Position numbers and translations under genes: made by a program. Of a stretch of 64,000 nucleotides of DNA, positions 47,362 through 59,429 are shown one piece after another. The notes under the pieces were generated by a model. That model saw only the letters and a program-made list of their open reading frames with translations. It was not told the DNA's origin and made no database searches. Within the stretch, counting starts at the first letter, position 1. The number at the start of each line of letters is the position of its first letter. This DNA comes from Paramarasmius palmivorus. Lineage: Eukaryota; Basidiomycota; Agaricomycetes; Agaricales; Marasmiaceae. The DNA lies in assembly GCA_037176845.1 (NCBI GenBank), contig JAYKXP010000125.1:62001-126000 (forward strand). Reading direction: 5' to 3'.

Positions 47362-49354
47362 AGTCTTGTAGACATTTTATCCTGTTAATATGTTATAGAA
47401 ATTAATCACTCTATTAATTTACTGAGACCTAGTAGTTAAGAAATCCGAAAGAATCACTGGAGATCACTGGAATGAGCTTCACCCTTTTACTAGTTCCAAT
47501 CACCTAGCACAGTACGTAAAGCTAGTCTTGGACGTAACCGGGGTCCTTTATGAGAGTCCCCGCGGAGTTTGAATCGGCATCACGGCAAGAACGTGCTCGC
47601 GTCTCTTGTCCACCACCGTCGCATCGCTTGTTCCGTTCTCGTCTATACGTCCCTTCTACGTCGTCTATAGACCTCAGAACAATAAAACACACACATTTTC
47701 TCGCATTCTATCGATGTGTTAACCACAAGAAGACCCTTATGGGCATGAAGCAAGCCTCACTACCACTGATACCTCTCACCAAGCTCAGCCCGTGAAATTG
47801 GAGCACAGTGCACTCCCACTATTAGGAAACGCGTACTAAAACGAACTATTGGCACGCATAATCAGCTGGGTAACTCTGGGAATCCACAACACCCTGGGAA
47901 GGACACAGAGCACATACATCGGAAGACGTCCCATGACATCGTTCAAGGCGATGTTGTTAGCATGGTATCCGACGGTTGCTAATATTATTCGATGTGTCTA
48001 GTAATGTCCAAGGTGACATCGACCGAGAAGCATCGACGAGGGTCCCGCTAGGAATTCCCATTTCTTCTATCGATGCGGCTACTGGTCGGATGCTAGTACA
48101 TTCCCTTTTAAACGTCACCTGTCCCTCCGGCACAGCCAACCGACTCGACCATTTGCTGTTCCTCCTCCACCCCGTCTTATGGTTCAAACGTTCACCATCC
48201 AGGTTTTTGGCTCCATTGCTAGACGCCTTCCCTTCCGCATTCATGCTTGACCTCTGGCCCCTTCCAACCTCGGTCATACTTTCTGCATTACTGTCCCTTC
48301 TTGGTCTCTCACTATCCATTCCCCGTTGTATACCGATTCAGCGACACTCACGGTCATTTTCCCCGATTTTTCGTGTCGGATCGGGGATTCGTCGTCGTCG
48401 TTGTAGTCGTACCGATGAGGAGCTGCACTTGGTTGCACCCACCCATTCTCGGAGACGCTCTTTTCGTGGCAGGTCTACTGTAGACGTACTCCACCACTCT
48501 GACTATCTGAAGGTGTCGTTGGTGGATGGAATGGAGTCTCCTCGTGGGTTTTTTTGTCTGCTACATTTCTAACCTCTTGTTTCTACGAGGTGTCAAAGTG
48601 TCAAGTTATTTGGGAAGCTAATTCGCGGCGCTTCCAGTAACCGCCCGTGGTCCATCGGTTCAATCTTCGAGATTCTGGTGGGGTGGATTACGCGTCTTTG
48701 TTGAGATTATACATGCACACGGAACTATATACGTATGTCACTAGTACCGAGCTCTTCAATTCACAGAATCACACAGTTTCAGTAAAATTCACTTAAAGAT
48801 TGATATTGCTATCAACTACATGTTTGTTGCACCTAACTAAGCACCCACACCCTCCGGGCTTGAGATGTATTTAACTATGTAGAAAGCTGTCGGTCGATGT
48901 AGTACTTTGAAAATGATCGGGCACTGACCTATCTTCGGAATTATCGCCGATAGTGTCACGCACCTGAACTAATCAAAACTTATCCATGCGTTTGCTCAGT
49001 AGGTTTTTCTGGATTCTGGGACATTCATGAGCTCATAAATATAATCCTCAAAGATGGTTAGTGGAACCCACTACGTAGGCGGTGCTTAACCAGAAAGGTT
49101 CCAGAAGTCTGAGCCCGAGTTTCTAGGAACGGACGTTGTGCCCGGGAAAAGATCGGAACGGGAGTAAAAATAATTTTTGACACTCCTCATGACACATGTC
49201 TCAATGCCTGCTCCGTTGCACGCTGAGGACGAGTTCCCGCCAGCGCTGGCCCACATCCCGCATATATTATAATGATCAGGTCAAAAGACTTTCAGGAGGA
49301 ATGGTGCACATTGAGACGATAATATATTATACAAAGAACACGTTTCACGATAGG
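47362..49354. other. No firm gene; open frame 47976-48572 (+) of uncertain value
   Basis: The plus strand is open for 198 codons at 47976-48572 (RMLVHSLLNVTCPSG, SRFLAPLLDAFPSAF, RRRSFRGRSTVDVLHH). The minus strand is open for 120 codons over the same place. Neither shows a domain, signal or splice pattern that decides between them. Confidence 0.35.
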
Positions 49355-50371
49355 TCACAGGTTTTCGAGGCCTGCAGCTTCAATTGGGCCCAAATCCTTC
49401 CGATTCCAATGCCTGGATGCAATAGAGCATAAGGAGAGTGTGAATGGGTCTCCTTCGGCGAACATGTCCCGCGGCTCATCTCGGATAACCAGGTCGCCTT
49501 GAATGGTAAATCTGACATACATGTCTCCAACCAGAAGATAACCTTCTAGTTCTGGATCGCGGTTGGGATGCTGGATAAATGCTTTCATATATCGGTGCAT
49601 CTGAGCGATCGCCTTTCGTAGAGAGTATGGGAGATGTTCCTGGAGATTACTCACAGGCACTTCTATTGACTCTGGCTCAACCCCCGATGATTCTTCATCA
49701 GCCTCCACGTTCCCTATATCTTCATCGGTCCCCGAATTCCTCGTATCTTTGTCGGTCCCCGAATTCCCTGTATCTTCATCGGTCCCCGAATTCCCTGTAT
49801 CTTCGCCAGCTGATGCATTATCTCCCTTATCCACCATGTTATCTTCCTCTATTGAGGGCTCTCCGAGCTTTATCTCAAAGACGCCAGAAACATAGTGTTG
49901 GCGGGGAGTCTCTATATCGGTGGGAATCACCTTAACCACAAGAAAATCCGGCAATAGCTTCTTCGAATTCAATTTCCGCGCTAGATGAGATATCGTAAAA
50001 CTGTCCACAATATGAAAAGCTATCCCGTCCTCACCTTTTGAATGTCGACTCCAATGTGTCGCCCCAGTTGAACTCGTTGAGATGTTCAGGGGGTTGATGT
50101 TCTTTCTCATTTTAAAGGCTCGGCGGATTAATCCTTGTGGCACAACAGAGAACCAACGCCGAGTAGGAAATATTTCGCTGATGAAGGTATTGTCTGGTCC
50201 ATACAACGAGTTCTCATAATGCGGGTCGGCAAGGATGGCTTTCTTGAGATTCCATTTCACCCAATAATTCATAGAGTTTGCGAGCTCTATGGGAGTTGGC
50301 GGGGTTTCGAAAGGCAGTTCAGGTGGCAAAAGTTGTTCCAGAGGAAGTGCTAAGGATGCCTGGACAGCCAT
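49355..50371 (-). CDS. Candidate PD-(D/E)xK nuclease-like protein with internal 9-residue repeats
   Basis: Single exon, 338 residues. No named family recognised, but it holds the signature of RecB/Cas4-like PD-(D/E)xK nucleases in the right order: P141-D142 (LLPDFLVVKV), E166-I167-K168 (GVFEIKLGE) 24 residues later, and Q257-x3-Y261 (AIAQMHRYMKAF) on a helix. Between the E-x-K and the helix lies an acidic, low-complexity insert (about 185-240) made of repeats of GTDEDTGNS. The residues around PD and ExK alternate hydrophobic and polar as expected of the core strands. No signal peptide or membrane segment. A divergent neighbour starts at 50657, 285 bp away, so the two may share a promoter. Function inferred from motifs only. 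Confidence 0.6.
   Translation of the reverse strand: MAVQASLALPLEQLLPPELPFETPPTPIELANSMNYWVKWNLKKAILADPHYENSLYGPDNTFISEIFPTRRWFSVVPQGLIRRAFKMRKNINPLNISTSSTGATHWSRHSKGEDGIAFHIVDSFTISHLARKLNSKKLLPDFLVVKVIPTDIETPRQHYVSGVFEIKLGEPSIEEDNMVDKGDNASAGEDTGNSGTDEDTGNSGTDKDTRNSGTDEDIGNVEADEESSGVEPESIEVPVSNLQEHLPYSLRKAIAQMHRYMKAFIQHPNRDPELEGYLLVGDMYVRFTIQGDLVIRDEPRDMFAEGDPFTLSLCSIASRHWNRKDLGPIEAAGLENL
49711..49805. repeat. 27-bp in-frame minisatellite
   Basis: The block CGGTCCCCGAATTCC recurs every 27 bp (49726, 49753, 49780) with a diverged fourth unit. It encodes GTDEDTGNS, GTDKDTRNS and similar on the minus strand, so unit number can change without shifting frame. Confidence 0.9.
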
Positions 50372-50656
50372 GATGCTGGTTTGTGGGAATTAACGTTGGA
50401 GGTTAAACAAGTGTTCATAGATAGACTGGAACGCACAGACCTTCTGCGAGATGACTACGGTATTCAAGAAGGAAATTACTGAAAGAAGGATGACTTGTAT
50501 TCCTTTTGTTATCTGTTGCCTCGAAGGAAGGAAGCCTTAGGAAGGTAACCAAGGGAACATTCGAGGGAACTTGTTAGGCAATCCTGATGACGTAATATGT
50601 TCAACCCTATATGCGCGACTTTACAAACCATCTTACCCCATCCCAGATACCTGACT

Positions 50657-51254
50657 ATGCCAACTCTTACTCAGTACGTGACGAACAGCGAACAACCTTC
50701 TTTACCTAACGGAACCATGTGTAGAACCCCAATACCTAGAGCAGAAGGGCAGAGCACGAAAAGGTCGACCAAGACTCGGAGGCGTATTTATCGTACACTC
50801 ATGGCAGGTTATCTCGTCGACCACGACCGTGCTCTGGATTGGGCCAACCAACTTCGCGCTCGGAAGGGTGAATCTCCCATACCTGACCGAGCAAATGCCG
50901 ACGTGAATATCATAACGACCATAGAAGATGCAGTACAAGAAGCCGGTGGCAGCTTTGCATATCCTTTGCAACAAGAGAACGGAAGGATGGCCTGTTTCAT
51001 CACTACTCAGCACAAAACAGGCTGGTTTCCAGTCATCAATGAACGGGTTATCATTGCACCGAAACACCAAATGGCAGAAGGAGAGAGCGAGGAAATTTGT
51101 AGGGAGTTCTTGCAAAAGAATGGTGCGTCACGCTAAATTTCCGCAAGCTGCATGCTGAATTGATTATTGCGTATTCTATGATCCAAAAGGTGTACCCTTT
51201 GGCAAATTCGAGATGCGCTTCACAGACACTCCACTGGAAGACGACGAATTTTAA
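50657..51254 (+). CDS. Small hypothetical protein, divergent partner of the nuclease-like gene
   Basis: Two exons, 50657-51122 and 51190-51254, joined by a 67-bp GT-AG intron with phase kept, give about 176 residues. An earlier in-frame ATG at 50597 would add 20. Content: a basic N-terminal part (RSTKTRRRIYRTLMAGYLVD), a middle with HDRALDWANQLRARKGES and a C-terminal part with FVPFG-like PFGKFEMRF ending in DDEF. No motif recognised. The shared upstream region (50372-50656) with the gene at 49355-50371 suggests possible joint control. Confidence 0.6.
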
Positions 51255-51735
51255 CGACTTCATGGATGACTAGTTCTATCGCTATGCCGTCATGAGAATG
51301 CCCAGTCAACTTGCAGTCAACTATGAGGGACGACGACCTTGTCGGGTAGACCCGCCTTAAGGCCTTATATTATCTACGTTCAGTTGATTATCTTATACTT
51401 ATACTCGCCCACGCTAGAATGGAATCAATCGGAGACTGCGGGGAATAGCGTCGCAGGGTTTAATCCCATAGTACAGTGTATCAGAATATCAGAATCCGAA
51501 GAACATATCGTCTCAGTACATCGTTACTCAAAGATGTGGGGATTGGCTTTTATACAGTGTCGATGAGTGATGTCTCACGCTAAACGCGTGCACTTTCTCT
51601 TCCTTCCTCTGTAAATTTAATGCGCATCTTGACACTACTCATAGGCAGAGTTGACTATTGTGATTACCAAGTAAAGTAGAGACATACACTGTACAAACTT
51701 GCAGGATCTGTGAGCACAATACAGGACCAACAATC
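51255..51735. other. Convergent 3' flanks
   Basis: About 480 bp between the small gene (+) and the coiled-coil gene (-). No gene seen. Confidence 0.5.
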
Positions 51736-54700
51736 TTACGTAGACGTAGACGGGACGGGATGGTTATAGATGACCTGGTTGTATCGGAATTCCTTCAAAA
51801 CAAAATCGTCGTTAACCACCTGTAATTTCGCCAATTGGTGCTCGCTCATCCCCTTCAGATAGTCATCTTTGAAGAAAGAGGGGCTCAGCTTTTTGGGGAT
51901 CGACTTGCGGTCAGATTCCTTGTCGATGCGCCTTCTCAGGAATTTTGCGTGCCTCCCTGTTTGTTTGAATACCAATCGTTCGTAATGAGGTGTCTTGTCG
52001 ACTTCTTCAAAGAGGATCCTCAGCGAAGGGTGGCACCAGGGGAGCACGAGGACCTTTCTGATGTGATTCTTAACAGTAACCCCCGATGGAAGACGCATGT
52101 CCTCATCCTCGCCTTCCTCATCCGACATCCCGTCATAACCAAGCCGATATGCCACGTCTAGAACGTACTGCCAGAACTGAATAGCCCCGCCCACATCTGC
52201 TCCTTTTTCTTTAGCTTCCTTCAGCTCGTCTAGCATTGCTGTTGCAACAGCCAATCGATAGGCATATTTCTGTAGCGCGTGATATCAGGAAAAGCAGAAA
52301 AAAAATAAAAAGAAGGAGACTAACAGCAACGCGGGAGGAGTTTTGGGCTTTCCTTTCATTTACTAAGAAATCACGGATTTCCATACGAGCTCGGATAAGA
52401 AGGGGGTTCCTGATCTCCTCGGTACCTCTCGGCTTGGACTCTTGGACCTGAAGATATATCTGGTCAAGTCGTTGTTGAATACAAGCATGCCAGTCGACAT
52501 TCTTCCCGAAGCGACTCTTGTCCGGACACACGCTAGCAATGTGGGCCAGCAGGGCACCAAGGCGGTGAGCTAAACTTTGGTTCCAGGGCGACGCCTTGAG
52601 TTCTTTGGTGTCTGCACCAGAGCGGTGTATCCAAGTGTTTCTGATCATCGGCGGGTGCTGATCGGGGTTGTCCATGAAAAGCTTCAAGCGCTCTGCAGGA
52701 ACGGATTGACGGCCCCACGCTTCCTTAACGTGTCGCGCAGGAATGGCCTCTAGTAGAACGCGTCGCACAAGCCGCTGGAGACTGGTGAACAATTTTCAAA
52801 CATATGAGCTAACGGAGGCTTACGTTGCGTTGTGTTCGCCGATACTTGTGGTCACGCACGGCACCACGCTTTTTCTTGATTTTTCTGTACAGCTCCAATG
52901 TTCGGCTAATACCTGATTCGCTTCCATCATCCGGCAGAACTGGTACACGGTTATTGTCGTCGTCGTCGTCGTCATCACTATCTTCGTCGTTGTCGTCGTT
53001 GTCGTCGTCGTCGTCAGCATCATCACCACTATCGGAGCCGTCATCGTTTGCACGTTGTTTCCCCTTGTCAGTGTCCTTGGACGATCTGCTTTGCGCACGT
53101 GGCTCCCTTCCTTTCTTTGGGGAATCACTATTCGACCAGGGACGACTGGAACCCGAAGGAATTGCAGGGGGCTTTGCGGGAAGAGAATCAAGATAAGCAC
53201 CGTTACAAAGCTCCGAAGGACTTACAGCGATTGATGTAGATAATGCGTAGGTGTTGCTCGGCTTTTGCTGCTTCGCCCAGTTAATTTCTTTCATGACATC
53301 AACTCGACGCAAGACACCCCCATGTTTTTTGGCCTCTAGAAACAGTGCGCCGACTTGATCTTCAGTGGGGATGTCTAGTGTAGTCTTGAGACTTTCGTTC
53401 ACCTACATCTTGCCTTAACAATTGCCCAACACCAAGGGTTCACAGCAACTCACTTTCTGCAATTCTTCGATTTGTTTGCGCAAGTCGATTAATGCAACAT
53501 TGTCTGCCAGGGTATCTTGCCGTTGGCTTTCCTGTGATACAGTATTTAGTGGAGAATAAGGGTTCAAGTGACTGTTCCAACCTGCTGGGCCAGCTTCAAC
53601 GCATCGATCTCTTGTTGTTTGGCAGTTATTGTTGCCGTCATTGTGGCGTGATCTTCCTGCAGTCATCCCAGCTGACAAATCATATGAAAGTCTGTGTAAA
53701 CAACGAACCTGGCATTGTTCCTTGAGGCGTTTATGTTCCTTGTCCAAGCGTTCAAAAGCAGCGTTAGAGCTCGCAAGTTGGCCCTTTGGATGAATTACAT
53801 GCCACATTCATGAAAAGGTAATAACCCACTTACACGGAGATCCGAATTTGTGGCCATCAAAGATGCAATCTGAGTCTACAATGCGTTGTTCACTGCTTCA
53901 TTTGCCGTATGTTACAGTTCATATTGACACTTACTTTGAAAACAGTACTTGTATCAGCAAGGTCTGTCTGGTATTCTAGCGCTTCCTTCTGCCGCTGCAA
54001 CAAGAGGTGTTTAGTGAAAGGTTCAGAGGCAGATCATGTGAATTTACCTTGGTTGTGGCAAGTAGTTCTTGACATTCATTGACCTGTTTTCGCAGAGTGG
54101 CAATAGTTTCGCCGTCTTGTTGTTCAAGATTCTGAACTGCTTTCAGATCTTTTACCTCCTGTTCCAACTTGGCTATGATGGTATATTTGCCTTGGAGTTC
54201 TTCATTGTGTTCGACGATTAGACTCTGAAGCTCCTCCTTGAGCTTGGTCGTGGCACTGTGCGAAGCCTCTTTTAAGGCTGCAAGATCTCGGAGGGCCTTT
54301 AAGACGACAAGTATTAGTAGGTCCTTCGTCCAGATGAGGTGAAAATGTACCCGTATTTTTTCGGCGATAGCTCCGTCCTGCAAAGGGGGTGACCATTGTT
54401 ATATTTTTATAGACAAAGACTACCAAGGTTGAGAGACTAACCCGAGCATTTGTCAATTCCCGGAGCGGATTCTACCATAATTATTGAATAAGTGATTATT
54501 ATGACTCCATCCCTGCTTACCTGACTCGGAGGGGTACCGGCTTCCTTCTGTCTCATCTCGTTCAATTGATCCCGCAAACCCTTTACAGCGATCAGACTAG
54601 TATTCCGTGCATGTCGACTTGAATACTAACCTGGACTCGATTCCTCTCGCTTGCAATCTCTTCCTGTGATATAGATGAACGGTGCGGGAGAACATTACAA

Positions 54701-57700
54701 GTCGAGCGCCATACCTTGAGATTTGTATTGGTCTGCGTAATCGTAGATACAGTGCCTTCTAGTTCCTATGCCACAAATCAGACAATCTGGGTAGATGTTC
54801 AACAGCCTAACACTGACCTTTACTCTCCGATTCGCCGTCGTGAGATTTTCCTGTACCCATGTGTCAACGAAATAGCCAAGGACGGAGTGTTGATTACGCT
54901 TTACCTGCATGGCATCCTTCTCTTTTTGCGCCTTTGACAGCTCTTCCTGGACAACCTATAAGGCAATCATAATCGTGTAGTGGATATCTCCGAGCACTAA
55001 CCTTCAGTGTACTTCGTTCGCTGTCGGCTTGTGTCTATAAATAAGAATGAGAGGCGGCGGCGGCGGCAAATAGCAAATGAGGGCCCTACCTTGAAGTCCT
55101 CTGCGCTTGTCGTGAGGTCTTTGTTGGCCTCTGCCATCTTGGATAAAGTGCCTTCTAGTTCCTATGCCACATTTCAGACAATCTCGGCAGATGTTCGACA
55201 GCCTAACACTGACCTCTACTCTCCGATTCGCCGTCATGAGATTTTCCTGTACCCATGTGTGAACGAGCTAGCCAGCGATGAAGTGTTGATCACGCTTTAC
55301 CTGTGTAGCATCCTTCTCTTTTTGCGCCTTTGACAGCTCTTCCTGGACAACCTATAAGACAATCATAATCGTGTAGTGGATATCTCCAAGCACTAACCTT
55401 CAGTGTACTTCGTTCGCCGTCGGCTTGTGTCTGTAAATAAGAATGAGAGGCGGCAACGGCGGCGAATAGCAATTGAGGGCTCTACCTTGAAGCTCTCTGC
55501 GCTTGTCGTGAGGTCTTTGTTGGCCTCTGCCATCTTGGATAAGGTGCCTTCTAGTTCCTATGCCATAAATCAGACAATCTGGGTAGATGTTCGACAGCCT
55601 TACACTGACCTTTACTCTCCGATTCGCCGTCATGAGATTTTCCTGTACCCATGTGTCAACGAAATAGCCAAGGACGGAGTGTTGATTACGCTTTACCTGT
55701 GTAGCATCCTTCTCTTTTTGCGCCTTTGACAGCTCTTCCTGGACAACCTATAAGGCAATCATAATCATGTAGTGGATATCTCCAAGCACTAACCTTCAGT
55801 GTACTTCGTTCGCTGTCGGCTTGTGTCTGTAAATAAGAATGAGAGGCGGCGGCGGCAAATAGCAATTGAGGGCCCTACCTTGAAGTCCTCTGCGCTTGTC
55901 GTGAGGTCTTTGTTGGCCTCTGCCATCTTGGATAAGGTGCCTTCTAGTTCCTATGCCATGGATCAGATAATCTCGGTTGGTGTTCGACAACTCCACACTG
56001 ACCTCCACTCTCCGTTTCGCTGTCATTAGTTCTTCCTGCAGCCATGTGTAAGCGAAAAAACCGAGTACACAACATTAATCACTTACTTCAGGTACTGGTC
56101 CGACAGGCTGAAGGGCCTCGGCAGTTTCCTTCGCCTGTTTCATCTTAGCTAAAGCATCCCGCAAAACCTTTGAGACAATTACAATCGTTCCCCGTCGAGG
56201 TTCGGTTTCGAACACTCACTTGCACTTTATGCTTTTCGGTAGCAACCTCGTCCTGTAATAAAGACACATGATGTGAATGAAAGATGCGAAAGTACATAGC
56301 GCCATACCATGAGGTTTTCCTTGACTTGCGTCATTTCAGACATGGTGTTTTGCAGATCCTGTGGTACGAATCAGACAATTCCGCCAGCCGGTGTGCAGCC
56401 GAATACCGACCTGTACCTTCCCCCTAAGATCTTTCTGGACCCACACTTGTATGAGCATGCTAGCCAAGGATTGATAGTGAATAGCTTACAGTAAGGTTTT
56501 CCGCAGAAACCCCGGCAATCTCCTTTGCTTCAGTGACCGTTGTAAGTGTATCTCGCAGAGCATTCACATTCCTCTTTTCATTTGTAATGTCCTCCTGAGC
56601 CCAGGCAGCGTGAATGAGAGAACGGACTTCCTATAGCACTGAAAAGACGTACTCTTGATTTCTCGACGCTTGCTGCTATCCGGTAAGCAACCTCTTTTGC
56701 ATTCCGCATTTTGATCACCACTTCTTGGAGATCCTTATCGGCAGATAGATCAAAGTATACCCTCACTCCAAGAAATAATGCTCACTGTCAGGTCGTCTTC
56801 GGCAAGAACTGTGTCCGAGTCTCTCTCTGGTAGTGTGGTACGTTCGCCAACTTCCTTCTCTATTCGAGAGACGATGCGGTCGAATTCCTTTCATGTATAT
56901 CAGCCTGTGCCCTACCTAGACAGAATGAGGACACCAACTTTGACTTTATCTCCATCCATTGCCCGGTCATTCTACAATTCAATAACAGAATCAAGCCATA
57001 ATGAGGACATATAGAAAGAGAGTGAACATAGACACACCTGAATATCCCCATAAACATCGGTAAGTATCTCGTACGCCTGCGACACACTCCTTAATTGCCG
57101 GCCCAACTTGGGGATTGAGTCCTTCCCGCGGACTGGGTCCTCTAAGTTCCTGGTGTTCACCTGAAGATCCACTGGGATCGCGGTTCTCTGTTCGGATGAT
57201 TCAGCACTCTGTAGAATCTGTTTAGCCAGCTCAGATGTTATACGTATGCTATCACTGAAGAGCTCACCTCGGCGGCCTCAGCGCTATCCATTATGTCCTG
57301 TAGTTCCGCTCTGAGTTGATCTACGGTGCTTTGCAAGCCCTGTTCGGAGACAGATGTGACCAGTCAAATGAGTCGAAGGATAAAGTACGTACCTCCGCCT
57401 TCTGCGTCTGTTTGTTCGCTTCAGTTTCGGCTGCTTCCTTCTCGGTTTGCATTTGGGCCAATTTTGCTCGGAGGTCCTTCAAGCCAATGAAAATAGATCT
57501 ACGATACGTTGAAATTTGAGACCAACCTATGAACCATGGTATCAGCGAAAATTGAAACTCAGTATGTGTATCGTGCACCTGTATGTCTTTCGAAGTGTTC
57601 TCAAGTAGTTGGGCCTGAAGTCGGGCCAACGTCTCCTGAAGGCTCTTCACCTCCATTTCATGATCAGTTTTGACACGCTATAATAGAGATGGATTGAGCA

Positions 57701-58472
57701 TTTTGCGCCAATGTCTATACGATGCTTACCGCAACTTCATACTCCCAGGATACTGTGCCCTCCTGGTTTGCCCTCAGAGTCAGATGATCGTAATGGTTCT
57801 TCTGGGAACTGACCTGAACTTGCTCTTCGAGTTCCAGAACACGCTCTTGTAATTGTTGGTTTTGTTGCTTGCTCACAAGTCTCAGTACCAAAGTATGACA
57901 GCTGGGAGATCGAATCAGGGACCTACCATCAGCTGCAAATTCGCTTGATACTGCATGGAGTTTTGAGCTTCCCGAGATAGAGCCTTATTGACATGTACGA
58001 GACTTGACATCTGTTTAACTACATCTTCCTCCCGTTTCTAGGTACGAGCATCAGTAATTTTCGGATGCAGAGAGAACATCTTTCTCGCCTTGGCCGCTTG
58101 AAGCTCGGAATTGACTCGTGCAAGTTCCGACTTCACTTGCGCAAGCTCCACCATTTCAACCCTTTGAAATTTTGAGGGGCTCGTTGCTAGTTTATTCGCA
58201 AGCGGACCCTAGAAGCCAAAGTTTAGTACGGTTTTGTCAACATGTGCTGCCGGTATGAATACTTGGCTGCTGTCCGTTTCTTCCTCCTCAAGAGCACGCT
58301 TTTTCCCTGTGGGTATCTCGACGTCCAGAGCTGTTGATTCTATACCCTCCATGTGGCCCTAGTATTCTGCATGTTCAAATTGATCGAGACATGGAAAGAA
58401 CTGACATACCGATGTAGAAGCCGTTGCATCCGATGTCAACCCCGGCGAGCCTGGCAGCTCAGAGCCCTCCAT
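51736..58472 (-). CDS. Large coiled-coil protein with conserved C-terminal domain of unknown function
   Basis: One gene of about 6.7 kb with roughly forty short exons. Starts at ATG 58472 (MEGSELPGL), then a nuclear-signal-like GKKRALEEEE. Exons such as VSKQQNQQLQERVLELEEQV, QETLARLQAQLLENTS, DLRAKLAQMQTEKEAAETEA and ALIDLRKQIEELQK encode almost unbroken heptad coiled coil. At 53402 it runs through a GT-AG intron into VNESLKTTLDIPTEDQVG and a C-terminal part: a poly-acidic tract, RLVRRVLLEAIPARHVKEAW, LGYDGMSDEEGEDED and VLVLPWCHPSLRILFEEVD, stop at 51736. That C-terminal arrangement recurs in agaricomycete proteins of unknown function. All introns that I checked are phase 0. The middle holds three 396-bp tandem exon cassettes (54755-56036). 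A structural or nuclear scaffold role is an inference. Confidence 0.75.
52954..53022. repeat. GTC/GTT microsatellite encoding an Asp-rich tract
   Basis: Runs of GTCGTC with GTT and CTT interruptions encode D/N/E-rich residues in the C-terminal part of the coiled-coil protein. Confidence 0.9.
54755..56036. repeat. 396-bp tandem exon-cassette array in the coiled-coil gene
   Basis: Units at 54755-55150, 55151-55546 and 55547-55939 (the last 3 bp short in an intron), followed by a diverged part-unit. Each unit holds four phase-0 exons encoding, in gene order, 24, 11, 17 and 11 residues: ELEGTLSKMAEANKDLTT.., TQADGERSTLK, VVQEELSKAQKEKDATQ and ENLTTANRRVK, 63 residues in total. Two subtypes occur: SAEDFK with TQADSERSTLK, and SAESFK with TQADGERSTLK. 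Confidence 0.92.
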
Positions 58473-59429
58473 ATCGGTCCTCTCGAAAATCCTCTGTCTG
58501 TGTACGGGGAACGGGGAGGGAGAGCAGCGAATGAAAGCAGAATGATCCTAAACACACAAAGAGCCTAAGTAGAATCTGAACCGCCATTGTGACGAGTTCA
58601 GACAAAGGAAAGGTGGGGTGACAACGGTCACACCACGCGTACGCAGCAATCTATCCGTTGTCGTCAAGGAAGGAAGGAAGGAATCAATAGCTGATTTCAA
58701 TTCTAATCGGTGAAAGGTGCACGATTAGGCCTGTGACTCTTAAAGCTTAGGATATTACAGGTCTAGTGCACGATAATTTCAAGTATTTCTGAGCGACAGA
58801 TAGGAAGCACTAGGCGAGCCCCGCGTCCTCGCGCCCAGGCTTCGGAATCAGTTGTCTGTTTTTTGTCCGTTCTCACTATTATCCACCGGTTATCCATCCC
58901 AAAAGTGACAAGGTGCTCATTTCGATATAATTATGATAGCTACTGCCTATACATAAAATCGGCGAGTTTGCAGGGCGTTATAACTATGGTGCGAACCATA
59001 GCATCGAACCGCGACGATAAGCCCTTTGATCTTCAGGAAAGGTGACCCAAGCTTGAAGATACTCGGATTGTGTCGTCGTGGTCACAGAAACGTGTGGGTG
59101 TAGTGCCAGGCCCAATAAGTCGGCATGAGAGAGAAAATTCCTGGTATGTTTAGCCTATTAATTCAGAGATGATCCACTGAGCCGTGGCTGGGAGATTTGG
59201 GCCTTCCGAGATCAACAGCTATTGATGTCAGGCCTATTAGGTTTCTGCGTGTCCAATGGGTCAATTTAAATTTTCAGGAGAGAAACATGTTTGCACTCAC
59301 ACCATCCTGAATCCCCAAAATAACAGGTTGAAAATCCGCCTTACACCAGTTGTATGTATCTCGAAGACGACCGGAAAACTCGGCCTGTCCACGCTTGCCA
59401 TCGCTACAGCGGGAGGAGTTACATCCGTG
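58473..59429. other. Upstream of the coiled-coil gene
   Basis: Promoter region plus unassigned sequence. No other gene seen. A GGAAGGAAGGAA run lies near 58670. Confidence 0.45.

Noticed and set aside
48395..48420. GTCGTCGTCGTTGTAGTCGT run considered as a coding microsatellite
   Set aside because: Short, impure and in a region where no gene could be supported.
52820..53200. Frames with poly-Thr or poly-Ser in the microsatellite
   Set aside because: Alternate frames of the GTC repeat; the Asp-rich frame continues the coiled-coil gene on both sides.
55004..55729. Repeated 76-108 codon frames on both strands within the exon array
   Set aside because: They run through the phase-0 introns of the cassette; the short exons encode the real heptads.
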